Assembly: GCF_029952955.1 (NCBI RefSeq)
Contig: NZ_JASATX010000001.1
Coordinates: 620,001-684,000, forward strand
Direction of reading: 5' to 3'
Length of the DNA: 64,000 nucleotides
Origin: Ruicaihuangia caeni
GTDB taxonomy: Bacteria; Actinomycetota; Actinomycetes; Actinomycetales; Microbacteriaceae
Positions 17,440 to 26,816 of the stretch are shown here, in pieces. The notes beneath the pieces were generated by a model, which was not told the DNA's origin, searched no databases, and was given only the letters and a program-made list of their open reading frames with translations. A program made the translations under genes and the position numbers. Each line of letters starts with the position of its first letter. Positions within the stretch are counted from its first letter, which is position 1.

Positions 17440-17562
17440 ATGCGAGCCCCCACTCCGGCCAGAGAGCCGTGAGTCACTTCGGCCATCTCAGGTTGTGCAG
17501 AGCCTATACCTCGACTCGCCCGATATCCCCGATTTCCTTGCGCCGAGCTGCGGCGCGGCGAG

Positions 17563-17568
17563 TACCGT
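17563..17568 (+). promoter_or_regulatory. Predicted -10 element, leaderless transketolase
   Basis: TACCGT lies seven bases before the ATG at 17576, close to the spacing seen at other leaderless genes here. No ribosome binding site is visible. Confidence 0.5.
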
Positions 17569-17575
17569 GTGCGGC

Positions 17576-19633
17576 ATGGACACCAGCTCACGAGCCACTC
17601 CGGGCGGCACCGGCCACGACGCATCGCGCGAACAACTGGAACGCAGGGCGGTCGCGGCGGCCATCGCGCTTCCGGCGATGCTCGTGCAGCAGAAGGGCCA
17701 CGGGCATGGCGGAACACCGATGGCCCTCGCGCCGCTCGCCCACACGCTGTACTCGCGTGTCATGCGGCACAATCCGGCGAATCCGCTCTGGCCCGGGCGC
17801 GATCGGTTCGTGCTCAGTGCGGGCCATGCGGGATTGCTGCAGTACGTGCAGCTGTACCTCACCGGCTACGGTCTGACCCTCGACGACCTTCGCGCGGCGC
17901 GCTCGCTCGACTCGCTCACACCTGGCCACCCCGAGCACGGTCACACCGAGGGAATCGAGGCGAGCACGGGCCCACTGGGACAGGGCGTGGCGATGGGAGT
18001 CGGCATGGCGCTCGCGGCCCGTCGCGAGGCGGCCGAATTCGGCGCCGACACCGGATTGTTCGACACGACCGTCTGGGTCGTCGCGGGCGACGGATGCCTG
18101 CAGGAGGGCGTCTCCGCCGAGGCATCAAGCCTTGCCGGCACGCTCGGCCTCGACAACCTCGTCATGGTGTGGGACGACAATCGCGTGACCATCGACGCGC
18201 TCACCGAGGAAGCGTTCACCGAGGACGTGCGCGCTCGGTACCGGGCCTACGGCTGGCATGTCATCGACGTAGAGGACCATCGCGATGTCGATGCCCTGCA
18301 GGCCGCGCTCGAGACCGCGCGGGAGCACCGGGGCAGCCCCGTCTTCATCGCGCTGCGCACCGTGATCGGTGACCCCTCACCCGCATACTCCGGCCGCCCC
18401 GAGGCGCACTACGGCGGATTCGGGGAAGAAGAGGTGCAGGAGGTGCTGGAACTGCTCGGCTTCGCACGCGACGCCGAGCTCGAGGATCTCGTGCCCGACG
18501 AGGTCTTGGCGTTCACTCGCGAGGCGATCGCGCGTGGTGCCGAAGCCGAGGCGCAGTGGCAGCGCCGCTTCGACGAGTGGCGTCAATCCGATCCGGAGGA
18601 AGCGGGTCGCTGGCAGCGACTGCGCGACGGCGAGGTCGACCTCGCGCCGCTCGATGACATCGCGCTCCCAGGAGTCGGCGAGCCGCAGGCCACCCGCAAG
18701 GCGAGCGGCGCCGTGATCAAGGCCATGCAATCGAGCGGCACGCTCTGGGGCGGCTCCGCCGACCTGGCGTCGTCGACCAACGTCGCTGTGCCGGGGCAGG
18801 CTGTCTCGGCCGACCGTCCGGCAGGGGAGTTCATTCGCTTCGGCATCCGCGAGCACGCCATGGCCGGGGTACTGAACGGTATCGCGCTGCACGGATGCTG
18901 GCGGCCCTTCGGTTCGACCTATCTCGTATTCAGTGACTACATGCGGCCCGCAGTGCGGCTCGCCGCGCTCATGGAGCTTCCCGTGGTGTTCGTCTACACC
19001 CACGATTCGCTCGCCGTCGGCGAAGACGGCCCCACCCACCAACCCGTCGAGCAAGTGCCGTCGCTGCGATCGATGCCCGGGCTCGCCGTGGTGCGCCCGG
19101 CAGACGGTCCCGAGACCGTGGCCGCCTGGCGCCGCATCCTGACCGACCGTCGCATGCCGGCCGCGCTCGTGCTCTCTCGTCAGGACGTTCCTGTGCTGCC
19201 CGAGCGGCAAGGCCTCGACGCTGGAGTGAAGCAGGGCGGTTACGTCGCGTGGCAGCACGGCGACGGCGACGCGGTCGCCCTGATCGCTACGGGCAGTGAG
19301 GTGTCCCTCGCGGTCGACGCTGCCCGCACCCTGGCCGACCGGGGCATCGCCGTGCGCGTCGTGTCGATGCCGTGCGTCGAGTGGTTCGAGCAGGCGTCAC
19401 CCGAGTGGCGCGAGCGGGTGCTTCCCGACGCGCTGAGGGCCAGGGTCACGATCGAGGCCTCCTCGCCGGAGGGGTGGTACCGCTTCGCGGGACTCGACGG
19501 AGAGGTGCTGGGCGTCGACCGGTTCGGTGAATCCGGCTCCGGCGCCGAACTCATGCGCAGACGCGGCTTCACTGCCGAGGCGATAATCGCCGCGGCGGAA
19601 CGGGTGCTCGCGCGGCATGGGACAATCGACTGA
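17576..19633 (+). CDS. tkt: Transketolase
   Basis: This thiamine-diphosphate enzyme moves two-carbon ketol units between sugar phosphates in the non-oxidative pentose phosphate pathway. The 685-residue protein is full length, with all three domains. The TPP-binding motif GDGCLQEG begins near residue 170 and ends in DDN near 199. The pyrimidine domain carries IRFGIREHAM-type and HDSLAVGEDGPTHQPVEQ segments, and a C-terminal transketolase domain completes it. The ATG at 17576 starts just before the conserved HGHGGTPMALAPLAH block. It is divergent from an ascorbate-type PTS, so it may be a pathway-specific copy that processes the pentose phosphate from that sugar rather than the housekeeping tkt. 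Confidence 0.92.
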   Translation: MDTSSRATPGGTGHDASREQLERRAVAAAIALPAMLVQQKGHGHGGTPMALAPLAHTLYSRVMRHNPANPLWPGRDRFVLSAGHAGLLQYVQLYLTGYGLTLDDLRAARSLDSLTPGHPEHGHTEGIEASTGPLGQGVAMGVGMALAARREAAEFGADTGLFDTTVWVVAGDGCLQEGVSAEASSLAGTLGLDNLVMVWDDNRVTIDALTEEAFTEDVRARYRAYGWHVIDVEDHRDVDALQAALETAREHRGSPVFIALRTVIGDPSPAYSGRPEAHYGGFGEEEVQEVLELLGFARDAELEDLVPDEVLAFTREAIARGAEAEAQWQRRFDEWRQSDPEEAGRWQRLRDGEVDLAPLDDIALPGVGEPQATRKASGAVIKAMQSSGTLWGGSADLASSTNVAVPGQAVSADRPAGEFIRFGIREHAMAGVLNGIALHGCWRPFGSTYLVFSDYMRPAVRLAALMELPVVFVYTHDSLAVGEDGPTHQPVEQVPSLRSMPGLAVVRPADGPETVAAWRRILTDRRMPAALVLSRQDVPVLPERQGLDAGVKQGGYVAWQHGDGDAVALIATGSEVSLAVDAARTLADRGIAVRVVSMPCVEWFEQASPEWRERVLPDALRARVTIEASSPEGWYRFAGLDGEVLGVDRFGESGSGAELMRRRGFTAEAIIAAAERVLARHGTID

Positions 19634-19634
19634 T

Positions 19635-19654
19635 GCGGATGCCGCGGCATCCGC
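19635..19654. repeat. Perfect 20-bp intergenic palindrome
   Basis: GCGGATGCCGCGGCATCCGC is a perfect palindrome just after the transketolase stop and 40 bases before lepA. It has the same GGATGCC/GGCATCC arms as the element at 4003-4020. It may act as a terminator hairpin or be a REP-like element; no U-run follows. Confidence 0.65.
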
Positions 19655-19693
19655 CCGTCAGACATCCCCCGAGTCAGCCCCGATTGAGGACCG

Positions 19694-21547
19694 TTGAGCC
19701 CACGAGCAGTGACCGCCCTTGAGCCGGCGTCGACCGACCCCGAGTTCATCCGCAACTTCTGCATCATCGCCCATATCGACCACGGCAAGTCGACCCTGGC
19801 CGACCGGATGCTGCAGATGACCGGCGTGGTCGAAGAGCGCGCCATGCGCGCCCAGTACCTCGACCGCATGGACATCGAGCGCGAGCGCGGCATCACCATC
19901 AAGAGCCAGGCCGTGCGGATGCCGTGGGCGGTCGACGGGCAGGCATACGCGCTGAACATGATCGACACCCCCGGTCACGTCGACTTCAGCTACGAGGTGT
20001 CGCGGTCGCTGGCCGCCTGTGAGGGCGCGATTCTGCTGGTCGACGCGGCACAGGGGATCGAGGCGCAGACGCTCGCGAACCTCTACCTGGCGCTCGAGAA
20101 CGATCTCGAGATCATTCCTGTGCTCAACAAGATCGATCTTCCCGCGGCAGACCCGGAGAAATACGCCAAGGAGCTCGCTGGGCTCATCGGAGGCAGCCCC
20201 GACGATGTGCTCCGGGTGAGTGGCAAGACGGGTGTGGGGGTCGAGGAACTGCTCGATCGCGTGGTGCAGCGCGTACCGAACCCGGTGGGAGACGCCGACG
20301 CGCCCGCGCGCGCCATGATCTTCGACTCCGTGTACGACTCGTACCGCGGCGTGGTCACTTATGTGCGAATGGTCGACGGTCAGTTGACTCCGCGCGAGCG
20401 CTTGCAGATGATGTCGACGCGTGCCACGCACGAACTCCTCGAGATCGGCGTCTCGTCGCCAGAGCCGATCCCGACGAAGGGGCTTGGCGTCGGCGAGGTG
20501 GGCTACCTGATCACCGGCGTGAAGGACGTGCGCCAGTCGAAGGTCGGCGACACCGTCACGAACGCTGTGAAGCCGGCATCCGAACCGCTGCCCGGTTACA
20601 CCGACCCGAAGCCGATGGTCTTCTCCGGGTTGTACCCGATCGACGGCAGCGACTACCCCGACCTTCGTGAGGCGCTCGACAAGCTCAAGCTGTCCGACGC
20701 CGCCCTCAACTACGAGCCAGAGACCTCGGTCGCCCTCGGCTTCGGATTCCGCTGCGGGTTCCTCGGGCTCCTCCACCTCGAGATCGTCACCGAGCGGCTG
20801 CGCCGCGAGTTCGACCTCGACATCATCACCACCGCCCCGAGCGTGGTGTACGAGGTCACGACCGAAGATCGTAACACTGTGACCGTGACGAACCCGAGCG
20901 AGTTCCCGGCGGGCAAGATCCACAGCGTCACGGAGCCGATGGTGCGCGCCGCCATCCTCGCTCCCAAGGACTATGTCGGCGTGATCATGGAGCTGTGCCA
21001 GGGCCGTCGCGGCAGCCTGCTCGGCATGGACTACCTGGGCGAAGACCGCGTCGAGATCAAGTACTCGATCCCGCTCGGTGAGATCGTCTTCGACTTCTTC
21101 GACCAGTTGAAGAGCAAGACAGCGGGGTACGCGAGCCTCGATTATGAGCCGATGGGGGAGCAGGAGGCCGATCTGGTCAAGGTCGACATCCTGCTGCAGG
21201 GCGAACAGGTCGACGCCTTCAGCGCGATCGTGCACCGTGACAAGGCGTACAACTACGGCGTCATGATGACGGGGCGCCTCAGGGAGCTGATCCCTCGCCA
21301 GCAGTTCGAGGTGCCGATCCAGGCGGCCATCGGCGCGCGCGTGATCGCTCGCGAGAACATCCGCGCGATCCGCAAGGACGTTCTCGCCAAGTGCTACGGC
21401 GGTGACATCACCCGCAAGCGCAAACTGCTCGAGAAGCAGAAAGAGGGCAAGAAGCGCATGAAGATGGTGGGCCGCGTCGAGGTGCCGCAGGAAGCGTTCA
21501 TCGCCGCACTCTCGGGTGATACCGAGAAAGCGAAGGATAAGAAGTAA
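19694..21547 (+). CDS. lepA: Elongation factor 4 (LepA), back-translocating GTPase
   Basis: LepA is a ribosome-associated GTPase related to EF-G. The 617-residue product has the G1 motif AHIDHGKST (26-34), G2/G3 elements RGITIKSQ and DTPGHVDF, and NKID for guanine specificity. EF-G-like domains III and V and the LepA-specific C-terminal domain ([22 protein letters not shown], split here only for description) follow. The TTG at 19694 is preceded by GAGGA; a GTG at 19709 is an alternative that removes only five residues. The position upstream of hemW is common in actinobacteria. Confidence 0.95.
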   Translation: MSPRAVTALEPASTDPEFIRNFCIIAHIDHGKSTLADRMLQMTGVVEERAMRAQYLDRMDIERERGITIKSQAVRMPWAVDGQAYALNMIDTPGHVDFSYEVSRSLAACEGAILLVDAAQGIEAQTLANLYLALENDLEIIPVLNKIDLPAADPEKYAKELAGLIGGSPDDVLRVSGKTGVGVEELLDRVVQRVPNPVGDADAPARAMIFDSVYDSYRGVVTYVRMVDGQLTPRERLQMMSTRATHELLEIGVSSPEPIPTKGLGVGEVGYLITGVKDVRQSKVGDTVTNAVKPASEPLPGYTDPKPMVFSGLYPIDGSDYPDLREALDKLKLSDAALNYEPETSVALGFGFRCGFLGLLHLEIVTERLRREFDLDIITTAPSVVYEVTTEDRNTVTVTNPSEFPAGKIHSVTEPMVRAAILAPKDYVGVIMELCQGRRGSLLGMDYLGEDRVEIKYSIPLGEIVFDFFDQLKSKTAGYASLDYEPMGEQEADLVKVDILLQGEQVDAFSAIVHRDKAYNYGVMMTGRLRELIPRQQFEVPIQAAIGARVIARENIRAIRKDVLAKCYGGDITRKRKLLEKQKEGKKRMKMVGRVEVPQEAFIAALSGDTEKAKDKK

Positions 21548-21549
21548 GC

Positions 21550-23343
21550 GTGCCCCGCTCCACCTGGCAGGTCTCGAACGTCAGCTACGGCGCCATCGGC
21601 GCCTCGCAGGCGCCTGACCTCCTCGCCTACCCTCCGAAGGGCTTCCACGCTGCCGAGTTCCGCACTCGCATCGGGCACGGTGAGCAGCGCTTCAGGGCGG
21701 CCGTCGAGCAGGCGCTGACCTGGCAGATCCAGCAGCGCAGCGGCATCCGCGTGCGAGTGCTCGATGTGCCTCCGCGCGATGAGACCTCGTACGTGCCGGT
21801 GAGCTTCGACGCCGACGGGGCTCCCATCCCGCCGAGCGAACGCGCGATGCGCCATGAGGTCGAGTACTCGGCAGAGGGTGAGCCGCTGCTGGTGGCTGGC
21901 ACCACCGCGACGCTGGTCGTGCCGGTGCTCGGCATCCCGTTCTCATTGCCGACCCGCGTGGTCTTCCTGATCGACGAGCCCAACCGCAAAGGGTTCGCAA
22001 CCGGCACCATGCGGGGCCATCCGCTCTCCGGCGAAGAGAGTTTCGTCATCGAGCAGGGTGAAGACGGCGCGGTGTGGATTCACCTGCGAATGTTCTGGCG
22101 CCCCGGCAGTGCGCTCTGGCGGCCGTTCTACCCGCTGATCGCGCTGCTGCGAAAGCGGTACATCGCCCGGTACTTGAGGGCATTGCAGGCGGCGACGGAT
22201 GCCGCGGTGCAGGCCGCGGAGCCGGAGCAGGGCGCCGAGGGCACACCGGCCCAGGCGCCTGTCGCAGAGGCCGTCGGCGAGCGGGAGGTGGCAGCAGCGT
22301 CGTCGCTCGACGCCGGTGCCGGTGTCGGTGCCGGTCTCGGGGAAGCGGAACTCGAGCAGGCGCCTTCTCCATACTCGGAGCTTCCGTTCGACTCGGCCGA
22401 GCCAGAGGTCGCGAGGGTCGAAGCGGAGCGGCGAGGCGATGTGGTGGAGCCCGAGCCGGTGCTCGTGGAGTCGCCGCCGGCCGAGCCTGAGATCGAGCCG
22501 CAATCGCTCGCTGCTTCCGGCGTGACGGATGACTTCACGGCGATCGTCTTCGACGCAGCGCCGATGGTCGACCGCGCAGACGACGAGCTGCACGACGCCG
22601 TGCCGTCGGCCATCGAAGCTCCGTTCGAGCCGGTGGTGGTGCGCGACATCGAACCGGTAGACGAGCCTGTGGGTTCGGTGGATGCCGAGCACGCGGAGGC
22701 GGAGGTCGTTCAGCCGGAGGTCGTGCTCACTGAGCCGGTGACCGAGCCTGCTGCGCCCGTGGCTGAGCCGGTGGCGCTCGCTGAGTCGACGAGCGAGCCG
22801 CTCGTCGAGCCTGAGCCTGCTGAGTCGGAGTTTGCGGAGCAGGAGCCGGAGTCGGTGTCGGTGTCGGAGTCGGTGCCGTATTCTGAGCGGCAGCCCGCGG
22901 AGGAGCCCGCAATAGAGCCCCAGCCTGAGCCAGGCCCAGAAGCCGCAGACGCAGCGGCCGCACTTGCAGCCACTCGCGAGGCCGCTGCAGCCGAACCTTT
23001 CAGCGCTGAGACCGCCAATACCGCCGAGACCACGGCAGAGGCCGAGCACCAGGTATCCGGCGACGCGCCCCGCACGGGCTCACCGCTCACCGGTGGAATC
23101 AGCCTGCTCGGCCGGCCGCTCGATCGGCCGCTTCTCGACGGACTGCCAACACTTGGGCTGCTCCGCAACGCCGGCCTTCGGAGCGGTGGAGGGGCCACCG
23201 CCGCTCCGGGCGATCAGCCGGTTCAGAGGACCGCCGAGACCGACGCCGCCGAATCCGACCAATCGGCGGATGCTGCCGCGAACGCTGGCGACGAGGGCTC
23301 CGACTCGGCATCCGGCCCGGCGTCCGACCCGAAAGACCAGTGA
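21550..23343 (+). CDS. DUF1990-family protein with a very long acidic low-complexity tail
   Basis: The first ~215 residues resemble the DUF1990 (UPF0548) family, whose function is unknown. The match includes an N-terminal YGAIGASQAPDLLAYPP block and the family-type end PLIALLRKRYIARYLRAL. After that, residues ~216-597 are almost entirely Glu, Pro, Ala, Val and Ser. This tail has repeated E-P and P-E dipeptides and no predicted hydrophobic segment, and it ends in a Gly/Leu-rich patch (GGISLLGRPLDRPLLDG). DUF1990 proteins are normally only the first part, so more than 60 percent of this protein is extra. The start is a GTG three bases after the lepA stop; the end overlaps the hemW start region. 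The role is unknown. Confidence 0.8.
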   Translation: MPRSTWQVSNVSYGAIGASQAPDLLAYPPKGFHAAEFRTRIGHGEQRFRAAVEQALTWQIQQRSGIRVRVLDVPPRDETSYVPVSFDADGAPIPPSERAMRHEVEYSAEGEPLLVAGTTATLVVPVLGIPFSLPTRVVFLIDEPNRKGFATGTMRGHPLSGEESFVIEQGEDGAVWIHLRMFWRPGSALWRPFYPLIALLRKRYIARYLRALQAATDAAVQAAEPEQGAEGTPAQAPVAEAVGEREVAAASSLDAGAGVGAGLGEAELEQAPSPYSELPFDSAEPEVARVEAERRGDVVEPEPVLVESPPAEPEIEPQSLAASGVTDDFTAIVFDAAPMVDRADDELHDAVPSAIEAPFEPVVVRDIEPVDEPVGSVDAEHAEAEVVQPEVVLTEPVTEPAAPVAEPVALAESTSEPLVEPEPAESEFAEQEPESVSVSESVPYSERQPAEEPAIEPQPEPGPEAADAAAALAATREAAAAEPFSAETANTAETTAEAEHQVSGDAPRTGSPLTGGISLLGRPLDRPLLDGLPTLGLLRNAGLRSGGGATAAPGDQPVQRTAETDAAESDQSADAAANAGDEGSDSASGPASDPKDQ

Positions 23344-23345
23344 CC

Positions 23346-24572
23346 ATGCCGAGCGCTCTTCCGCTCGCCGATCCAGCACCGCGTGACGGCGCACTGCCCG
23401 CCTCTGTCGCCGCAGGAGCGGAGCAACGCGACTTCGGCGTCTACGTGCACGTGCCCTTCTGCCGGGTGCGCTGTGGCTATTGCGATTTCAACACGTACAC
23501 CGCGGAGGAACTCCGGGGTGCACGGCGCGAAGACTACGCATCGCAAGCGGTCGGCGAGTTGGCCCTGGCCTCACGAGTGCTCCACGAGGCCCGAGTGCAG
23601 CGGCGCCCTGCATCCACCGTGTTCTTCGGCGGTGGAACCCCCACCATGCTCCCCGCCGCACAGCTGGCAGGCCTGCTCAAGGCCGTCGACGAGCGATTCG
23701 GCCTCGCACCCGGTGCCGAGGTCACGACCGAGGCCAATCCGGACTCGGTCGACGAGCGCTATCTGCACGAGTTGCGCGACGCAGGCTTCACGCGCGTCTC
23801 GTTCGGCATGCAGTCGGCGGTGCCGCACGTGCTCGCGACACTCGACAGAACGCACGATCCCGCCCGCATCCCAGAGGTCGTCGCGGCCGCTCGCGCCGCC
23901 GGGCTGCAAGTGAGCCTCGATCTCATCTACGGCACCCCCGGCGAGTCGATCGATGACTGGAAGCGTTCGCTCGACGCCGCGATCGAGCAGGCGCCCGACC
24001 ACATCTCCGCCTACGCGCTCATCGTGGAAGACGGCACCCGACTCGCACGGCAGATCAGAAGGGGCGAGGTCGCGTCGCCCTCGGACGACCTGCAAGCGGA
24101 GATGTACGAGCTCGCCGACACCGCCCTCGCTGCTGCGGGGTACGCGTGGTATGAGCTGAGCAACTGGTCACGCGACGAGAGCTCACGGTCACGGCACAAC
24201 CTCTCGTACTGGCGTGGCCAGGACTGGTGGGGTATCGGTCCAGGGGCTCACAGCCACGTCGGCGGTGTCCGCTGGTGGAACGCCAAGCACCCTGCGGCAT
24301 ACGCGCAGCGACTGGCGGCGGGCGAATCGCCGGCTGTGGGCCGCGAGACACTCGATGACGAGACGCGGCGCGTCGAGGAGGTACTGCTGCGGTCGCGGCT
24401 TCGTGAAGGAGTGCCGAGCGCGATGCTCACGGCAGCCGCGCGCACGAGCGTCGCCTCGCTCATCGCCGATGAACTCATCGACGCCCGCGCGGCCTTTCAG
24501 GGGTCGATCGTGCTGACGCTTCGCGGCAGGCTGCTTGCGGATGCGGTGGTGCGGGCGCTGCTCTCAGACTGA
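23346..24572 (+). CDS. hemW: Radical SAM heme chaperone HemW
   Basis: HemW is a radical-SAM protein related to coproporphyrinogen dehydrogenase that in other bacteria delivers heme rather than oxidising coproporphyrinogen. The 408-residue protein has the cluster motif C39-x3-C43-x2-C46 in CRVRCGYCDF. It also has the FGGGTPTML loop for SAM binding and the HemN C-terminal domain. The fourth Cys of true HemN is replaced by Phe after the third Cys (CDF), which supports HemW. The ATG at 23346 is chosen; a GTG at 23340 overlapping the previous stop is possible. It follows lepA as in many bacteria. Confidence 0.9.
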   Translation: MPSALPLADPAPRDGALPASVAAGAEQRDFGVYVHVPFCRVRCGYCDFNTYTAEELRGARREDYASQAVGELALASRVLHEARVQRRPASTVFFGGGTPTMLPAAQLAGLLKAVDERFGLAPGAEVTTEANPDSVDERYLHELRDAGFTRVSFGMQSAVPHVLATLDRTHDPARIPEVVAAARAAGLQVSLDLIYGTPGESIDDWKRSLDAAIEQAPDHISAYALIVEDGTRLARQIRRGEVASPSDDLQAEMYELADTALAAAGYAWYELSNWSRDESSRSRHNLSYWRGQDWWGIGPGAHSHVGGVRWWNAKHPAAYAQRLAAGESPAVGRETLDDETRRVEEVLLRSRLREGVPSAMLTAAARTSVASLIADELIDARAAFQGSIVLTLRGRLLADAVVRALLSD

Positions 24573-24607
24573 AGCAGCGCCCGGACTGAACCCCACCGTG
24601 CTGACGC

Positions 24608-24970
24608 TCACTGCTTGATGAACTCGATGGTGAGGGGGTACTTGTACCACTCGCCCTTGTTGGCGGCGACCGCTGCGATGACCATCAGCACCAGCGCCGC
24701 AATGCCGAAGGGGATGAAGAGCAGCCCGCCGATCCCGAGCGTGATGAGCGTCAGCACGAAGAGACCGGCCGCGTAGATCGCGAGCGAGATCTGGAAGTTG
24801 AGCGCCTGACGCGTGTGCTCCCGCACGAACGGCCCGCGGTCGCGGAGCACGAGGTAGCCGATGAGGGCCGGTACGAAGCCGAAGAAGATGCCACCCAGGT
24901 GAACCAGCGTGGCCCAGAGCTTCTCGTCGGCGGGCGAGAGTGGCTGAGGCTGCTGGAATTCGTTGGTCAT
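24608..24970 (-). CDS. DUF4870 small membrane protein
   Basis: This 120-residue protein has the DUF4870 pattern. A short Pro/Gln-rich start leads into KLWATLVHLGGIFFG, then the charged LRDRGPFVREHTRQALNFQIS loop, two further hydrophobic segments and a polar end (GEWYKYPLTIEFIKQ). Three to four membrane helices are likely. The family is widespread and its function is unknown. The next gene upstream on the same strand is a clear paralogue, so the pair probably arose by tandem duplication. It converges with hemW. Confidence 0.85.
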   Translation of the reverse strand: MTNEFQQPQPLSPADEKLWATLVHLGGIFFGFVPALIGYLVLRDRGPFVREHTRQALNFQISLAIYAAGLFVLTLITLGIGGLLFIPFGIAALVLMVIAAVAANKGEWYKYPLTIEFIKQ

Positions 24971-25074
24971 GGCTCCATTAAATGGGGGATGCCGGGCAAT
25001 TCTCTACCCGGCATCCCGCGCGTCGTGCGTTCTACGCAGCGATCAGCGTCGACTGCTGCTTTCGCTCACGACGC

Positions 25075-25470
25075 TCACTTGATGAAGCGGATGTTCACCG
25101 GGTAGCGGTACGCCTTGCCGTCCTTCGCCGAGACGAACCCGAGGATCGAGAAGACGACGCCCGCGATCCACACGAGCCAGGTGAGCAGCCCGAAGAAGGC
25201 GCCGAGCCCGAACGTGACCACAGTGATGATGGCAGTGAGAACCCAGATCGCGACGTAGGCGATCACGAGCGTGATCTGGAAGTTCAGAGCCTCCTTGCTC
25301 TCCTGCCTGGTGAACGCGCCTCGATCCTTGAAGACCAGGTAGATGATGAGCGCGGGCAGGAAGCTCAGGATGCCGCCGAGGTGAGCGAACGATGCCCATT
25401 GGCGGTCCTCTGACTCTGTCAGCGGAGCGGCCGGCTGCGGAGCGGCCGGGTATGCGTTCGGATCAGTCAT
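25075..25470 (-). CDS. DUF4870 small membrane protein, paralogue
   Basis: This 131-residue protein shares the layout of its neighbour. Shared elements are SEDRQWASFAHLGGI, FKDRGAFTRQESKEALNFQIT and a final short segment ending KAYRYPVNIRFIK. Identity to the neighbour is obvious by eye around the R-D-R-G-x-F and E-A/Q-A-L-N-F-Q-I blocks. The ATG at 25470 gives MTDPNAYPA and is preferred to an upstream in-frame ATG because the family starts with a short Pro-rich segment. A promoter with good spacing lies at 25554-25581. Function unknown; membrane protein with about four helices. Confidence 0.85.
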   Translation of the reverse strand: MTDPNAYPAAPQPAAPLTESEDRQWASFAHLGGILSFLPALIIYLVFKDRGAFTRQESKEALNFQITLVIAYVAIWVLTAIITVVTFGLGAFFGLLTWLVWIAGVVFSILGFVSAKDGKAYRYPVNIRFIK

Positions 25471-25553
25471 GGTGAGCCTTTCAGTAACGATCGCTTCGCC
25501 GCGGTGCGGGCACCCCGGTTCGACCGGCACGGACATCGGGCCGATGGCGACAA

Positions 25554-25581
25554 ATTATCGCTTGGGTCCGTCGTGGCACAA
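25554..25581 (-). promoter_or_regulatory. Promoter for DUF4870 pair (-35 TTGTGC, -10 GATAAT)
   Basis: On the minus strand TTGTGC (25576-25581) and GATAAT (25554-25559) are 16 bases apart. The predicted start gives a leader of about 75 bases before the ATG at 25470. Confidence 0.55.
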
Positions 25582-25697
25582 CGAACACGCCGCCTGGCGC
25601 CGCCCGCGTTCGGGGCGCAGCAGGGCGGGCTCGGGGGTCAACCGGCGACACGGCGACGACCCGATCCCAGCCACAGGTCGAATCGGGCGGAGCGCGT

Positions 25698-25729
25698 TAG
25701 AATTGGCAGTCGTGCTGCTGGAGTGCCAG
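25698..25729 (+). promoter_or_regulatory. CIRCE operator and promoter of hrcA operon
   Basis: A -10-like TAGAAT (25698-25703) runs into an inverted repeat TTGGCAGTC-N9-GAGTGCCAG (25703-25729). The half-sites and the 9-base spacer match the HrcA-binding CIRCE element; the left arm has one mismatch to perfect symmetry with the right arm plus an end variation. Placement at the transcription start implies HrcA autorepression of hrcA and dnaJ. Confidence 0.85.
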
Positions 25730-25787
25730 CCGTGTCGCAAGCGGCAGCGCGACGGCAATCGCAGCACCAAGCGGAAGGCGGTGAACC

Positions 25788-26816
25788 ATGGTCTCGGAAC
25801 GCGGGCTCGAAGTGCTTCGGGTGATCGTGCAGGACTATGTCGCATCGCGCGAACCCGTCGGATCGAAGTCCATCGTCGAGCGGCACAACTTCGGCGTCTC
25901 GGCGGCGACGATCCGCAACGACATGGCGATGCTCGAAGATGAAGAGCTCATCGCCGCTCCCCACACCTCATCGGGGCGCGTGCCCACCGATAAGGGCTAC
26001 AGGCTCTTCGTCGATCAACTCGCCGATCTCAAGCCGCTCTCCGCAGCGCAACGCGCCGCGATCGAGACGTTCCTCGGGGCGTCGAATGACCTCGATGACG
26101 TGCTGGGCCGTGCGGTCAGATTGCTCAGTCAGCTCACCAATCAGATCGCCCTCCTGCAGTACCCGAGCTTCGGCGGCCGCCGGGTTCAGCACGTCGAACT
26201 GGTGCCGATGGGCACCACGAGGCTGCTCGCGGTGCTCATCACCGATAGCGGACGAGTCGATCAGCGCGTGATCGAGCACGGCGACGGTGTCGATGAGGTT
26301 CTGCTGGGGGAGCTGCGCGCGAAGTTCAACGCCGCTCTCGCCGGTCAGTCGTTCGCAGACGCCCAGGCCGAGCTGGCATCCATCGGCGGGCGCTTCACGC
26401 CTGAGCGCGCGGCCCTCGTCAGCGCCGTCGCGTCGGCGATCGGTGAGCAACTCACTGCCGGCCGGCAGGATCGGCTCGTCATGTCGGGCGCGGCGAACCT
26501 GTTGCGCACCGAGCACGACTTCGCGGGTAACCTCTACCCGGTGCTCGACGCGATCGAGGAGCAGGTCACCTTGCTGAAGCTCTTCCACGAGATGGAACTC
26601 GACCCCAACGCGGTCGCTGTCAGCATCGGACGCGAGAACGCCGAATTCGGCCTTTCGGATGCCTCGGTGCTCAGCAGCGGGTATCAGGCCTCGGGGGCGT
26701 CGAGTGCGCGGCTCGGGGTACTCGGTCCGACTCGCATGGACTATTCGAACAACATGGCAGCTGTGCGGGCGGTCGCCCGCTACCTCTCGCGGCTGCTCGG
26801 TGAGGAAACCAGGTAG
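25788..26816 (+). CDS. hrcA: Heat-inducible transcription repressor HrcA
   Basis: HrcA represses chaperone genes by binding CIRCE and is controlled by GroEL in other bacteria. The 342-residue protein has a winged-helix N-terminus ([34 protein letters not shown], described as residues ~22-56). The GAF-like sensory domain and the dimerisation region follow, with [15 protein letters not shown] as a typical block. The ATG at 25788 has GGAAGG about 10 bases upstream. A CIRCE site lies 60-85 bases upstream. The stop overlaps the GTG of dnaJ by one base. Confidence 0.95.
   Translation: MVSERGLEVLRVIVQDYVASREPVGSKSIVERHNFGVSAATIRNDMAMLEDEELIAAPHTSSGRVPTDKGYRLFVDQLADLKPLSAAQRAAIETFLGASNDLDDVLGRAVRLLSQLTNQIALLQYPSFGGRRVQHVELVPMGTTRLLAVLITDSGRVDQRVIEHGDGVDEVLLGELRAKFNAALAGQSFADAQAELASIGGRFTPERAALVSAVASAIGEQLTAGRQDRLVMSGAANLLRTEHDFAGNLYPVLDAIEEQVTLLKLFHEMELDPNAVAVSIGRENAEFGLSDASVLSSGYQASGASSARLGVLGPTRMDYSNNMAAVRAVARYLSRLLGEETR

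Noticed and set aside
19658-21235. 525-codon minus-strand frame over lepA
   Set aside because: Antisense to lepA, no domain and no start signal.
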